Positions 13,018-23,999 of a stretch of DNA of 64,000 nt are shown here, in pieces. The notes under the pieces were generated by a model. It was given only the letters and a program-made list of their open reading frames with translations, ran no database searches and had not been told where the DNA came from. The stretch is from assembly GCA_035041965.1 (NCBI GenBank), contig JAPYMA010000806.1, positions 225,057-289,056 on the forward strand. Reading direction: 5' to 3'. Position 1 is the stretch's first letter; each line of letters starts with the position of its first letter. Made by a program: the position numbers and the translations under genes. Origin of the DNA: Anisakis pegreffii. Lineage: Eukaryota; Nematoda; Chromadorea; Rhabditida; Anisakidae.

Positions 13018-16000
13018 CATTCTTCTCAAATAGAGCGACTTCTTGTGGATTGTAACTGCCAATTTGTTATTGTTATCACATTTGTGTTGTGTTGTTGATT
13101 TTGGCTTTGTTGTTCTTTGTTTGTCTGTGCGTGCGATGGATCGTTAGCGACATCAAAATGAAATTTGCTCGTCGCATGCGCTATCGATCATCCATTTCAC
13201 TCATAGAAAACTTTAAAGAGTTTTATTTGTGTACAGTTTAATTTATCATAACTTATTTATCCAATTCTTCATTAGGGTATTATGTGTTATCACCATTGTA
13301 TATATGCTATTTATTGTTGGTCACGAGATCGCAAGATACTTCACATTTCGCAGTTGCAATTACTTAGTTGTTCAGCCTTTGGCCGAATGCGTGTACGAAA
13401 AAAAGATATTTAAATGACCGATTTTGTGGACAGATACTTTCATAATGAAGTCAGAAAAGAAGCTCAATTAAATTAGTAGCAGGTCTCTCGTGAGTGTAGT
13501 CAGGGAGAGATTTGCATTCAAATTCTCGCGAAAATCAAACATAAGCTTTGTCGGTATCTATTTCGAGGATTTTGACCACATTCCTGATGAGTGTTTTAAA
13601 AACGATTATGCTGCCAAATTGAAAGTTATCGACTTATACTACGCCGATGATTGTATGATTATTCCAGTATTGTGGAGAACTGTAGATTTATTTCCCTCAT
13701 TGCTTATGCACTGATTCAGAGTTCAGTTTTTGTACAATCAAGAATGACGTTGAGCAATGTGAGTTTGTTTCAGTGTTAACTGCGCATGGTTAACGTTGTA
13801 AATACATATTATGTTATATGCAAATGTATGTATAGGAATGTTCTTATGGTTGAATTGATTTGTTGTGCATTCACTGCTAGTGGTCTGTACTCGTCTCGGT
13901 GTTTTTGTTTTGTACATATAAATAAATTTTTATGAGTTTATTTATTTTATGATGGCATTGTCTCGTAGGTATAGAGATCTATGAATATAGAATTTCGTTT
14001 GTCCATTTTCTAGGGCAATGCTCATTCGGATAGATTCATCGCTGTGAAACATACTCACTCATTTGTTCCGCTTACCTTGACAGCTGTAATTTGCTGCATT
14101 TTTTTAGCTTGCCTTCAGATTGTTGCACATTTCGGTGCACTTATTCTGACATGATTCTTATCGTAATGAACGTACAAGACAAATTTGAATAATGAAAGTA
14201 TGCCCGAATGAGCTTTGTTTCGCAAAAGACTAGAGATGCTGTTAAGAGAGAGGTTTAATCTTTAAAGGTATCATTGTTGTTAGTTGATGTAAATGTTTAT
14301 TTATAGTAATAATTGGTATTGTTCATAGTATTATTACCATAACTACGTATCTAGTAAAATGATTTAATTTTTATAAGAGTGAAATGAAATGAGATTCGAC
14401 TTCATGTTCCTTCTTTCAGTCTGTGACATTTTTGCTCATTTGCCAAAAGGTTTTGTTCGACGAATATATTGAAGCAGTTTTGGTGCGAACGCATCATTTT
14501 CACGTATGCAGTGATATTGTTTCACCATCATTAATTTATTCTCGCATTGTTCACAAGCTTCAAATTAATTTATCAGTCACTGCTGTTCTCACTGTTTCAT
14601 TTGCAGCACACTGCTTGAGAAGCGTGTGCTCTTCTGGTTTTTATATCTTATCATTCCCATGACATCGTTCAATTGAAATTGTTTACGGTTTTTTACACGC
14701 ATAACACCACTTTGTTTAGAATCCATAACTCTTGTGAATGCTTTTGTTAATTTTGAGAGACTGAAGTGAGTTACTGAACTGGTGAAACTTTGTGCGTTTA
14801 GTTTGATCCGACCGATACTGAATTTTTCGACATATCCTCTCTCAATTATGTTTTAATAGAATCAGTTGACACCAGCATGAAATTTTTGCTGAATCTGTCG
14901 TTGAAACAAATCAAGATTGCCACAATTATCAACGAGGATTTGCATCAAAAGACGGTATTCGAATAAGATGTAATGTTGAACGGAACACAGATTCTTGCAT
15001 GTACTTTCATTTCTTTCGTTTACAATCAACTGGATATTGTTTTGAGATGAATGATGATCGAAATAAATTTTATCGACTTCCTCTCTAAACTCTTCTATCA
15101 TTGCTCATTTGAATTGTTCCACTTTCTTCTTGTTCTTTTTCGCGTTGCTCAGTGCTCGTTTGTAGCGAATGTTTACCATAAAAATTTACGTAATCGTGTA
15201 GTATTTATTTATTTATTGAAACGTACAAATCAACTGAAAACAGTAGGTCTCAGAGCCAACAAGAGCAAACAATGCATGTAGTTGAATCTGTGTTTGGGAT
15301 CTTATGTTAACAAAATCAAACGGTCTTTTATTAACATTTGAAACAGCAGGACCTTTCCGTTCCGGATTCATCCACTATTCTGTTCTGAGTTGTAGAGGGT
15401 TCAAAGTTCTAAAATAAACTGCTAGATCCTTTTTATAACATTTTTTTCAGCGGTTTATAAGTAGATTACTTCCGTCTTTGCACAGTTAAATAGCGATTCA
15501 AAGTTGAGATGGTCTGATAGCAGTGAAGAAGCCTACGAACACTTGAGAAATTTCGCGGTCACTAATTAACAACTTCATGTGTGTCGAAAAGTAGAGCGAT
15601 CGCATTCGCTATCCGTTAAATATATGCATAAAATTCTGAACAAATTAAAGGTATTTGACGAATGTTACAGTCTCATAATTCTGCTGAAAGCAAAACGAAC
15701 TATCGAAAGATTTCGAAATTAGTGGTATCAGACGAAATTTTCACCGTGAAGAAAGAATCTGAGAAAGATCTATTTGAATCTTGAAATGCTACTGGAATAG
15801 GGAACACTGAAATAACAACTGTGTGAAAAATGACCACTATATTGAGTGCTTATTTCTAATGACAGATTAAATAATTGATGTGAATAAAATCTTCCAAATG
15901 TTATTCAGTGCGCTCTCAGATTGCTTACACCAATCAACTGGAACAAAATAACAAATGAATTCCGAGAAATGTTCTCATTTTTCATTTGTTAGTATTTCAT

Positions 16001-16334
16001 TTCTTTGAACCACCATTAATTACAGCACAAACTGAGTATTTTTCTTCCGTTTTTTTGGTGCTCATATTGCGTTCAAACTAATCCAAACTCTTGCTTATTG
16101 TTACTCAGTAACAGATTGCCATCGAACCGGTTGTTCACGTAATGAAATTTTCATTCAGGGTCTGAAATGGGGTTGAATTTCTGGAAGGTTTGAAAAAGTT
16201 GACGGGTGAAGCGACGAGATACATCTTGGGATATTATGAGTGGTTGCACAAGTTTAGATCTGTTGAGCACAAAGTCATTTATTGTAGACAGCAGTTCACA
16301 TTAAGTAGGGCGCAGAAACAGAAAGGCGATCGAA
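13018..16334. other. Intergenic or 3' UTR, no gene recognised
   Basis: AATAAA at 13921-13926 could end the FNIP transcript, about 0.9 kb after its stop. Several open frames of 60-80 codons exist (for example + 13490-13714 and + 14423-14662) without family similarity. A minus-strand frame at 14862-15101 has coding-like amino acid composition (opening MIEEFREEVDKIYF) but has an in-frame stop just upstream and no recognisable partner exon. Confidence 0.5.
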
Positions 16335-16340
16335 TTTATT
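16335..16340 (-). terminator. Polyadenylation signal AATAAA of the proline-rich gene
   Basis: Read on the minus strand, AATAAA lies 27 nt past the TGA of the tiny last exon (16371-16367). Its position supports that exon model. Confidence 0.7.
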
Positions 16341-16366
16341 CACGTGCTCGTTAGATTTGTGAGCCT

Positions 16367-18102
16367 TCACGCTGAAGAGTTCTGCCTGCCTCTATTAACT
16401 CGGCACCTGTATTTTGATCAATTGAACATCAAACTGTTACTTACATAGCATCAAAAAAAAAACTGGTATCATTTTCAAATGTAATGTGTTCATGATGAAA
16501 TCTATGAACCACTTATGAGAAGATAGTCTGATCGTGAGTGATTCGGAGAAGACAACTTACCGACGGATTGTGCAGCTCCAGAAACCTTCCTCGCAGCCCC
16601 TTCTTTGATACCTTGTACTTCTTGCGCTGAAGTATACTCTTTCAGATATCAACTCGGTATGATAATATCTTTAAGAGGATTGCCTTCTTACTGAGGTTGC
16701 TTAGAGGACTGAAATATCTATAAACCATGTGTTAGAACATAGGCTGAGTAATTTGGGAAAGATAACTAACCGACGGCTTGTGCAGCTCCAGAAACCTTCA
16801 TCGCAGTCCCTTCTTTGATAGCTTGTATTTCTTGCACTGAAGTAGGCTATTCCATGTATACTGAGGTCGTTATGTTTATTGAGAGCCTATCAGTTTCTCA
16901 AGGCCTCGCCAAATTGTAGTCCGTAATAGAATTGTATGATGAGGGGAATGTTTTTGAAGTTGTTACCTTGCGATTGTAAATATATGACACATGATGCTTT
17001 TGCTAGCAATTTCAGGGTCGTTTGAACCCGTGATAAGAAAGTATTCATTTCTTTAAACTGTTCTATTGCAGCATCGCATGGATTTAATCGATAGTGAGCA
17101 ATGTTCATTCGCAACCGATAAACAAGTACATATAAGCGCAAACAACTCACCGATGGCTTCTTGAGCGTTTGCAAGTTTCCTCGCAGCTCCTTCTTTCATC
17201 ATTGTTACCTCCTGTCCTTAAATTACAGAAGAATCCAGATCCATAATAAACCCAAACGTTTCAAATTTCAAGAATGAGTTCTGTGGTAGTCTCGTTGCGA
17301 AATGAGTGAGAAAAAAATGGAACATTTTCAACATCTTTGCTATTACGTATGCTCGCGCTAAATAGGAATAAGTGAAAAACAATTGTACTGCCAAAAATCT
17401 TCAGATTTGTGCTAATCACTGGTATCGGACATGACAACATATTTTTCAAAAATTCTCCATATCAACAATTTTCAAGAAACTGGATTTTTCATAAGATGAT
17501 GTATGACATCAGTGTGTATCAAAGTCATGCAAATCATTTAAGGTGTAGGTCACGAGCATTCTAAGCGGAGTCTTTACGCTTTCATTGCAACATTATTTGA
17601 AAACTTACGAAGTTGATGAATTTCATCTGTCGTTTGATCGATACGTGCTTTTAGTTGATTCGCAATTCGGTCTTCAATAAACTCGCCTGAAGAAAATAAT
17701 ATTGTTTACATCAAATGAATAGATTTTTCTTGAACTTCACCTTTATGCACTCCATCAATGCGTTTTCATTGAAAACATCATTAATCATCAAATCAGTTGG
17801 TAGAGTGATACTTATTTGAAACTTGATTGCATTACAAAACGAGTAGCGAATGAAGAAGAGTTAATAAGTTGAATGTTTGATTCGCGAAGAAATTGGAGTT
17901 GTTCACTGCAAAAAATCCAAGTAATGCTACCTGCAGGTGCGGGCGGAGCAGCGTTTTCGCCCGGCCAAGCAGTGACAGCAACTGGTGGAGGGGCAGCATT
18001 AAGTGGGGCTGAACCGAGATTTTTTGGGGGAGGTGGTGGCACACCATCAGTGGAAGCGATTATCACAGCCGCAGCGGCAATTAAGACAAGCAGCAATTGC
18101 AT
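16367..18102 (-). CDS. Secreted proline-rich protein with three exon-encoded 22-residue repeats
   Basis: Not a family I recognise. The six-exon model on the minus strand is phase-consistent: 18102-17931, 17686-17609, 17216-17151, 16836-16771, 16626-16561, 16371-16367, giving 150 aa. Residues 1-20 (MQLLLVLIAAAAVIIASTDG) are a signal peptide. Residues 21-57 are Pro/Ala-rich, with a PPPPP run. A charged linker (FIEDRIANQLKARIDQTTDE) follows. Then come three 22-residue units from consecutive 66-nt phase-1 exons: RQEVTMMKEGAARKLANAQE plus AI, VQEIQAIKEGTAMKVSGAAQ plus AV, and AQEVQGIKEGAARKVSGAAQ plus SV. The last exon supplies Ala and TGA, with AATAAA 27 nt further on. There is no Cys. The repeats look helical and amphipathic. 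A splice acceptor 20 nt before the ATG suggests trans-splicing. The function is unknown; likely secreted. Confidence 0.75.
16561..17216 (-). repeat. Three tandem duplicated 66-nt exons
   Basis: Exons 17216-17151, 16836-16771 and 16626-16561 are each 66 nt, start and end in phase 1, and share the core xQEVxxIKEGAARKVSGAAQ. The two downstream copies are nearly identical (acceptor CTTCAG, ending GCCGTCG or TCCGTCG), so they are a recent exon duplication. Adding or losing a copy would keep the frame. Confidence 0.85.
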
Positions 18103-18533
18103 CGTGGATACCGGCTGATGCACTGAAAATGATGACTGTCTGGTTTGTAAATGACTAAATGCGTTAGAATGAAAATTCAACGAATCTGAAGTTTTCTAAG
18201 GCGTGAAACAAACCACGAACAACATCTACTAAGTGAGCGATGAAGATCGCAGGCGTAGTAACGGGAGTCATTCGTGGAACTAGCCGTAATTATTGAATGA
18301 TACTTATTTTTGAGAAACAGATAAAGAACAGGTTTAAGTCAGTTGTTGAGTCAGAACCGATTAACTAACGATCATTTTTAGTGATCGTGACAGCTCATTT
18401 TTATGGTTTCTTTCGTACACTCCGCAGCAGTGTTATCGGACAGGAGCAACTTAAATGATACCTAATTCATTTCGAATTGTGGCAAGAGCGGGTGATCATC
18501 ATCAGTTTTTCAGCTAATAAGATAGCATCACTC

Positions 18534-18589
18534 ATCGAATTAAATGAATCATCGAATTAAATGAATCATATCGAATTAAATGAATCATA
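18534..18589. repeat. Short tandem repeat, about 17-20 bp unit, three copies
   Basis: ATCGAATTAAATGAATC occurs three times in a row with small spacer differences, at the edge of the duplicated unit. Confidence 0.85.
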
Positions 18590-18699
18590 ATTTCTCATAG
18601 CTCAAAAACGGAAATAAAAACATTTCTAAATGCACGGAATCACTCAGATACATTGATTGATTGTTGTAAAAAATCATTGTAAAAAATACTATAGCTCTA

Positions 18700-19560
18700 C
18701 AATTTTAAGCTACAGGTACGCTCAGGTTTGCCCAATAGCATATGAATGTCTTCGCACCATTCCATTCCTAGGAACCTCTGAATTCAGAATATCATATATT
18801 TTGCCGAGCAATTTTGCATACTTGAGGAGATATAGGTGTTTTCATAAGTCAATCTCATGGCTATAGGTGTTCCACATTTAAGCCTATCGTATTTTTAGGT
18901 TTGCTCAGTAACATATGAATTTCTCTGCACCATTCGATTCCTCTGAACCTCTAGATTCAGAATATAGATATTTTGCCGAGCAATTCTGCTTACATGGGGA
19001 GTTATAGCTTTATAGCTGTTTTCTTAAATATATTTCAAATAGCGTAGTCGCTCTCATTCATATACATTGTATCACTATAGATCAATTTATACATTACTCT
19101 AGCTTTATAGGGGTTACCATATTCAAGCCGCCGGTACTCTCAGGTTTACCCAGTAACATATGAATTTCTCTGCACCATTCGATTCCTAAGAACCTCCAGA
19201 TTTAGAATATCATATATTTTGTCGAGCAAATCTGCTCGTATGAGGAGATATATCTATTTTCATGGATCTGTCTCGAATAGTGCAGTCGCACTTATTCATA
19301 TGCATTGTATCACTATACATCAATGCATACATTACTGCAGGGGTTACCATATTCAAGCTATCAGTGCTCTCAGGTTAACTCAGTAACATGCAATTTTCTC
19401 TATTCCATTCAATTGCTCAGAACCCCTAGATCCAGAATATCGTATATTTTGCCGAGTAATTCTGTTTACTTAGGGAGATATAGCTGCTTTCTTAAATTTA
19501 TCTCAAATAGCGCAGTCGCGCTCATTCATATACATTGTATCTCTGCAGATCAATCTGATG
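18700..19560. repeat. Degenerate ~240-bp tandem repeat, about four units
   Basis: Landmarks recur in order: CTCAGGTTTGCCCA or similar, AACATATGAATTTCTCTGCA, ATATTTTGCCGAGCAATTCT, GAGATATAG, then TTCATATACATTGTATCAC. Units begin near 18715, 18895, 19135 and 19365. Open frames across it (for example + 18657-18866 and + 19305-19619) are by-products. Confidence 0.8.
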
Positions 19561-20238
19561 TGTTGCGTGGACGGAAAAAATGTCCGAGACGGATAAAATC
19601 GAGGACTTTCGGGGACTAATCCCCGAATTTACTCAATCCACGTAATTCCCCACCACACAACGTTAAATTGGTAATGCAATTTTCTTACACTGCGATATTT
19701 TCTTTCGTGGTGATTTTAGAAGTTCAATGATGTCGACGAATGAAAGCATGTGGAAGCTCGATGCTTTGAGCGTTTACTCGGTGTTATGCGTGATCACTTA
19801 AGAAAGTAAAAAATATGAAGTTGGTCGGCTGTTCAAAATGATCCACTTTTCTCTTTCAACTGCACGCAGTCTGCTGTCATATAGCCAGCAAAGTTTACAT
19901 GTTCATATTGTGTGATGTGGTATTATAGATGGGATGTTTTTTAGTGTTCGCCCGAATAGAATTCTTTAAGCAAAACATTATTTGCACTCAGCGTTGCACA
20001 CTACATGTTTATTTACAATACTTACACTGATAAGACACAACAGTTACAGTATCAGTTGCGAAGAAGTTTGATGGGATGGTTGTTTTTTGATGAGAACCTC
20101 TTCTTGACAGAGTTTACTTGGATCAAGAAGTTTTTGTTGCTTTTCGAGGAATACACTCAAATAATTGCTGAAAACAAAAGCAAAATGCTTGAACATGAAA
20201 ATCAGTGATCAGCCGATCGGAAGAGACTCTTTTCAGTG
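19371..20238. repeat. Near-identical 0.87-kb block, copy 1
   Basis: Matches 22007-22874 with hardly any difference, offset 2636. It includes a perfect hairpin (19608-19627: TTC then GGGG, loop CTAA, CCCC then GAA) enclosed by a second inverted pair CGTGGA at 19566 and TCCACG at 19637, and a 67-codon + strand frame at 20005-20208 that is identical in both copies. No coding function is recognised for that frame (it opens MFIYNTYTDKTQQLQ). Confidence 0.85.
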
Positions 20239-20583
20239 CACTTCACAGATTTGATAGTCGCATATCAACAAACGAATTATTATAGTTACTTGGACATCGA
20301 GTGATTGTTTTGTCAATCACTGTGAGCGATCGGCGGAATATTTATTCTATTAGAGTTATGATTATTTATTGAACTGATAATTGGCTACGATTAATTATGC
20401 AAAATATTCACGACAACTAATTAATTACTCGGTTGTTTTCGGTTGGCCAGCTCGCCTAGCCAGCGGGGTGGCGTAAATTGAGGCTAAAACAATGTGCATG
20501 GAAACGTGACCATTGTGGCCAGGAATGTCATAAACGTTTGATAGCCTGGCCAATCCAGGTAATTCAGGTAATATAAACAAACA
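20239..20583. mobile_element. 345-nt segment present only in duplication copy 1
   Basis: In copy 2 the sequence passes directly from CTTTTCAGTG to AGAAACTAAATGGG (22874/22875). In copy 1 these are separated by 345 nt that includes a GC-richer patch with several TGGCCA and GGCCAG strings (20440-20570). It is either an insertion into copy 1 or a deletion from copy 2; no clear terminal repeats or target duplication were seen. Confidence 0.5.
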
Positions 20584-20874
20584 AGAAATTAAATGGGAAA
20601 TGCTTCCATAACACAATTCGAGGACGAACAATTGAAAAAGAAATATTTATATTAGAGAGGCTGCAGCATTCTCATTCCAATATTGAAAGAAATGCAACGG
20701 TAAACCCATATCATGAATTCGAAATATCGCACTAGATAATGATGAAAATAACATAACCAAATAGCATAACGATAATGTTGAAACAATCAATAAGCAAATA
20801 CAACTTGTTCTCAGCAAGTTAAAATTCTCAGTCGTGTTTATGATGGTAAGCTCTGCTTCAACCGAGTTCAACAC

Positions 20875-20927
20875 TCAGCTTTGCATTGACTTCTCTCCAG
20901 CCGGCTTCATATCTTTGTGGAATCCAT
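20875..20927 (-). pseudogene. Copied terminal exon of the RRxS small-protein family
   Basis: Minus-strand exon behind CTTTCAG. In family phase it reads GFHKDMKPAGEKSMQS then TGA, matching the last exon of gene A (23224-23166, GFHRENYMKPAGEKSKPS) except for a 6-nt deletion and substitutions. No copy of the RRxS exon lies upstream; the next exon-like sequence is the proline-rich first exon at 21269-21499. It is a duplication remnant, or the 3' end of a chimeric gene. Confidence 0.7.
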
Positions 20928-21268
20928 CTGAAAGTTTGAATATGAGTTGGTTACCAAAATGAGTTGATAAGATGACAACGACAACCGCTTGGTTGATTTG
21001 AACAACCTTGGTTGCTGAAAACAACAAAAAATAATATTGTTTTACATCAAATAAACAGTTTTTTTCTTGAATCTCACATTCATGCACTCCATCAGTGTTT
21101 TTTTTATTGAAAACATCATTAATCATCAAATCAGTTGGTAGAGTGATACTTATTTGAAACTTGATTGCATTACAAAACGAGTAGCGAATGAAGAAGAGTT
21201 AATAAGTTGAATGTTCGATTCGCTAAGAAATTGGAGTCGTTCACTGCAAAAAACCCAAGCAAAGCTAC

Positions 21269-21499
21269 CTTAGGCGCGGGCGGAGCAGCGTTTTCGCCCG
21301 GCCAAGCAGTGACAGTAATTGGTGGAGGGGCAGCATTAAGTGGGGCCGAACCGAGATTCTTTGGAGGAGGTGGTGGGGGACCGAGATCCTCTGGTGGAGG
21401 TGGTGGGGGACCGAGATCCTCATAGTCTGGGGGAGGTGGTGGCACACCATCAGTGGAAGCGATTATCACAGCAGCAGTTATGACAAGCAGCAATTGCAT
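21269..21499 (-). pseudogene. Second proline-rich first exon (partial duplicate, possibly chimeric gene)
   Basis: It duplicates the first exon at 17931-18102: signal peptide MQLLLVITAAVIIASTDG, then proline-rich. It is expanded by extra units (DYEDLGPPPPPP and EDLGPPPPPP before KNLGSAPLNAAPPP). The acceptor about 20 nt before the ATG is kept. The donor AAG|GTAGCT is one base out relative to copy 1, so the exon ends in phase 0 instead of phase 1. The exons for the linker and 22-residue repeats are not found downstream; the next exon is a copied terminal exon of another family. If joined there in phase 0 it would add only MDSTKI before a stop. It may be a truncated secreted peptide or a dead copy. 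Confidence 0.6.
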
Positions 21500-21794
21500 T
21501 GTGGATACTGGCTGATGTACTGAAAAGAAAGACTGACTGATTAGAAAATGAATAAATGCATTAAAATAAAATTGAACGAATCTAAAGTTTTCTAAGGCGT
21601 GAAACAAACCGTGAACAAGGCAGAGTCATTCATGGAACTAACCGTAATTATTGAATGATACTTATTTTATATAAACAGATAAACGAACAGGTTTAAGTCA
21701 GTTGTTGAGTCAGAACCGTTCAACTAACGATCATTTTCAGTGATCGTGACAACTCATTCTTTCGGTTTCTTTCTTACACTCCGCAACATTATAC

Positions 21795-22200
21795 TATAGC
21801 TCTACGGGTCTACCATTTTCAAGCTACCGGTACCCTCAGCTTTGCCCAGCAACATATGAATTTCTTCACACCATTCATTCCTAAGAACCTCTGAATTCAA
21901 AATGTCAAATATTTTGCCGAAAAATTTTGCATACTTGATGAGATATGTGTTTTCATAAATCAATCTCAAAACTATAGAGGTTCCACATTTAAACCTACCG
22001 TACTCTCAGGTTAACTCAGTAACATGCAATTTTCTCTATTCCATTCAATTGCTCAGAACCCCTAGATCCAGAATATCGTATATTTTGCCGAGTAATTCTG
22101 TTTACTTAGGGAGATATAGCTGCTTTCTTAAATTTATCTCAAATAGCGCAGTCGCGCTCATTCATATACATTGTATCTCTGCAGATCAATCTGATGTGTT
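21795..22200. repeat. Degenerate ~240-bp satellite, copy 2 (about two units)
   Basis: Same landmarks as 18700-19560 (AACATATGAATTTCTTCACA, ATATTTTGCCGA, AGATATAG). It has about two fewer units than copy 1, accounting for much of the size difference between the duplicated segments. Confidence 0.75.
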
Positions 22201-22874
22201 GCGTGGACGGAAAAAATGTCCGAGACGGATAAAATCGAGGACTTTCGGGGACTAATCCCCGAATTTACTCAATCCACGTAATTCCCCACCACACAACGTT
22301 AAATTGGTAATGCAATTTTCTTACACTGCGATATTTTCTTTCGTGGTGATTTTAGAAGTTCAATGATGTCGACGAATGAAAGCATGTGGAAGCTCGATGC
22401 TTTGAGCGTTTACTCGGTGTTATGCGTGATCACTTAAGAAAGTAAAAAATATGAAGTTGGTCGGCTGTTCAAAATGATCCACTTTTCTCTTTCAACTGCA
22501 CGCAGTCTGCTGTCATATAGCCAGCAAAGTTTACATGTTCATATTGTGTGATGTGGTATTATAGATGGGATGTTTTTTAGTGTTCGCCCGAATAGAATTC
22601 TTTAAGCAAAACATTATTTGCACTCAGCGTTGCACACTACATGTTTATTTACAATACTTACACTGATAAGACACAACAGTTACAGTATCAGTTGCGAAGA
22701 AGTTTGATGGGATGGTTGTTTTTTGATGAGAACCTCTTCTTGACAGAGTTTACTTGGATCAAGAAGTTTTTGTTGCTTTTCGAGGAATACACTCAAATAA
22801 TTGCTGAAAACAAAAGCAAAATGCTTGAACATGAAAATCAGTGATCAGCCGATCGGAAGAGGCTCTTTTCAGTG
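22007..22874. repeat. Near-identical 0.87-kb block, copy 2
   Basis: Counterpart of 19371-20238. It contains the same hairpin (22244-22263) and the same 67-codon + strand frame (22641-22844) without a single residue change, indicating a recent duplication or gene conversion. Confidence 0.85.
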
Positions 22875-23165
22875 AGAAACTAAATGGGAAATGTTTCCAT
22901 AACACAATTCGAGCACGAACAATTGAAAAAGAAATATTTATATTAGAGAGGCTGCAGCATTCTCATTCCAATATTGAAAGAAATGCAATGGTAAACCCAT
23001 ATCATGAATCCGAAATATCACACTAGATAATGATGAAAATAACATAACCAAATAGCATAACGATAGTGTTGAAACAATCAATAAGCAAATACAACTTGTT
23101 CTCAGCAAGTTAAAATTCTCAGTCGTGTTTATGATGGTAAGCTCTGATTCAACCGTGTTCAACAC

Positions 23166-23906
23166 TTAGCTTGGCTTTGACTTTTCTCCAGCCGGTTTCA
23201 TATAGTTTTCTCTGTGGAATCCATCTGAAAGTTTGAATATAAGTTGGTTTCCAAAATGAATTGATAAGATGACAACGACAACCACTTGGTTGTTTTGAAC
23301 GACGTCGTTGCTGAACTTATGTTCAGACGATTGCCGTTTTCGTAACAAATCTTGACGTCTGATAATGTGCTGCTGACTAGTTATCAGTACTGAAGGTACG
23401 CTTTGTGCTGATGAATTGATGACGCCTAATGAAGTGATTCACCTCCATTAACAGTGTATCCTTGATAACGTTTAAAAGCGTCTTCAACCGATGTACGTCG
23501 TCCGAGCATTTGCGAAAGAGACGAACGTCGCTCTTTTGGTTCTTGCACAACTGAAATCATTTAGACGTATCTATCATCAATATCAAACGCTTACGATCTC
23601 TATCAAGAATGCTGTTGGCAAATAGTGAGTGATAGCTGCTGATCGTTCATTTGAATCTGTTTTGAAATATTCTAATTTGAAGTTTCTTTTCATTAAATAT
23701 TTTGGTAGTGATGCGATTGGAAGACGAGACATTGAGTAATTTAGATGTATTTTAAACCTTTGGAGCCCTCTCAATCTCACCTGAAAGACACAACCGAATG
23801 CTTTCTTCCGGTTGAAATTCGTGCCGAACCAAAAAATTGAGTGTCAAAATATTTCATAAAGAAGTATCGAAAACTTACCAGGTTGTTTTGGAGGAGATGT
23901 TGACAT
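23166..23906 (-). CDS. RRxS family gene A, 64-aa protein
   Basis: First (3'-most on the map) of five paralogues; family not recognised. Exons 23906-23879, 23550-23443, 23224-23166 join in frame (phase 1 at both junctions). N-terminus MSTSPPKQP. The central exon gives SSLSQMLGRRTSVEDAFKRY then QGYTVNG, where RRTSV is an ideal basophilic (PKA-type) phosphorylation motif. The last exon gives DGFHRENYMKPAGEKSKPS. There is no signal peptide or membrane segment; it is basic, likely disordered and cytosolic or nuclear. A splice acceptor (TTCTAG) lies 6 nt before the ATG. Its last exon has been copied at 20875-20927. Confidence 0.7.
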
Positions 23907-23999
23907 TTTGCACTAGAATTAAGCGTTAGTCTTTTATCAAAATCTAGAAACGAAACAATCAAAATTAACGTCAAAAAACGTGACGTCTCAATCGTATGG

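Larger units (their letters stand above)
17694..23300. repeat. Tandem segmental duplication (unit 1 about 17694-21010, unit 2 about 21028-23300)
   Basis: The order proline-rich first exon, ~240-bp satellite, conserved 0.87-kb block, terminal exon of the RRxS family occurs twice. The block at 19371-20238 matches 22007-22874 at a constant offset of 2636. Flanks of the proline-rich exon (17700-18480 and 21030-21790) are also alike. Unit 1 has more satellite and an extra 345-nt segment. Breakpoints fall within intron 1 of the proline-rich gene and intron 2 of RRxS gene A. Confidence 0.9.

Noticed and set aside
17873..18118. Gly/Ala-rich plus-strand frame (and the matching one at 21207-21425)
   Set aside because: Antisense of the proline-rich exon on the minus strand, which has a signal peptide and correct splice sites.
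20005..20208. 67-codon plus-strand frame as a conserved gene (also 22641-22844)
   Set aside because: Identity between copies reflects recent duplication of the whole block, not selection on the frame; kept only as a note in the repeat entry.
20647..20874. Minus-strand frame MLNSVEAELTIINTTENF, repeated at 22938-23165
   Set aside because: Present twice only because of the segmental duplication; it lies in the 3' flank after the RRxS terminal exon stop and has no independent support.
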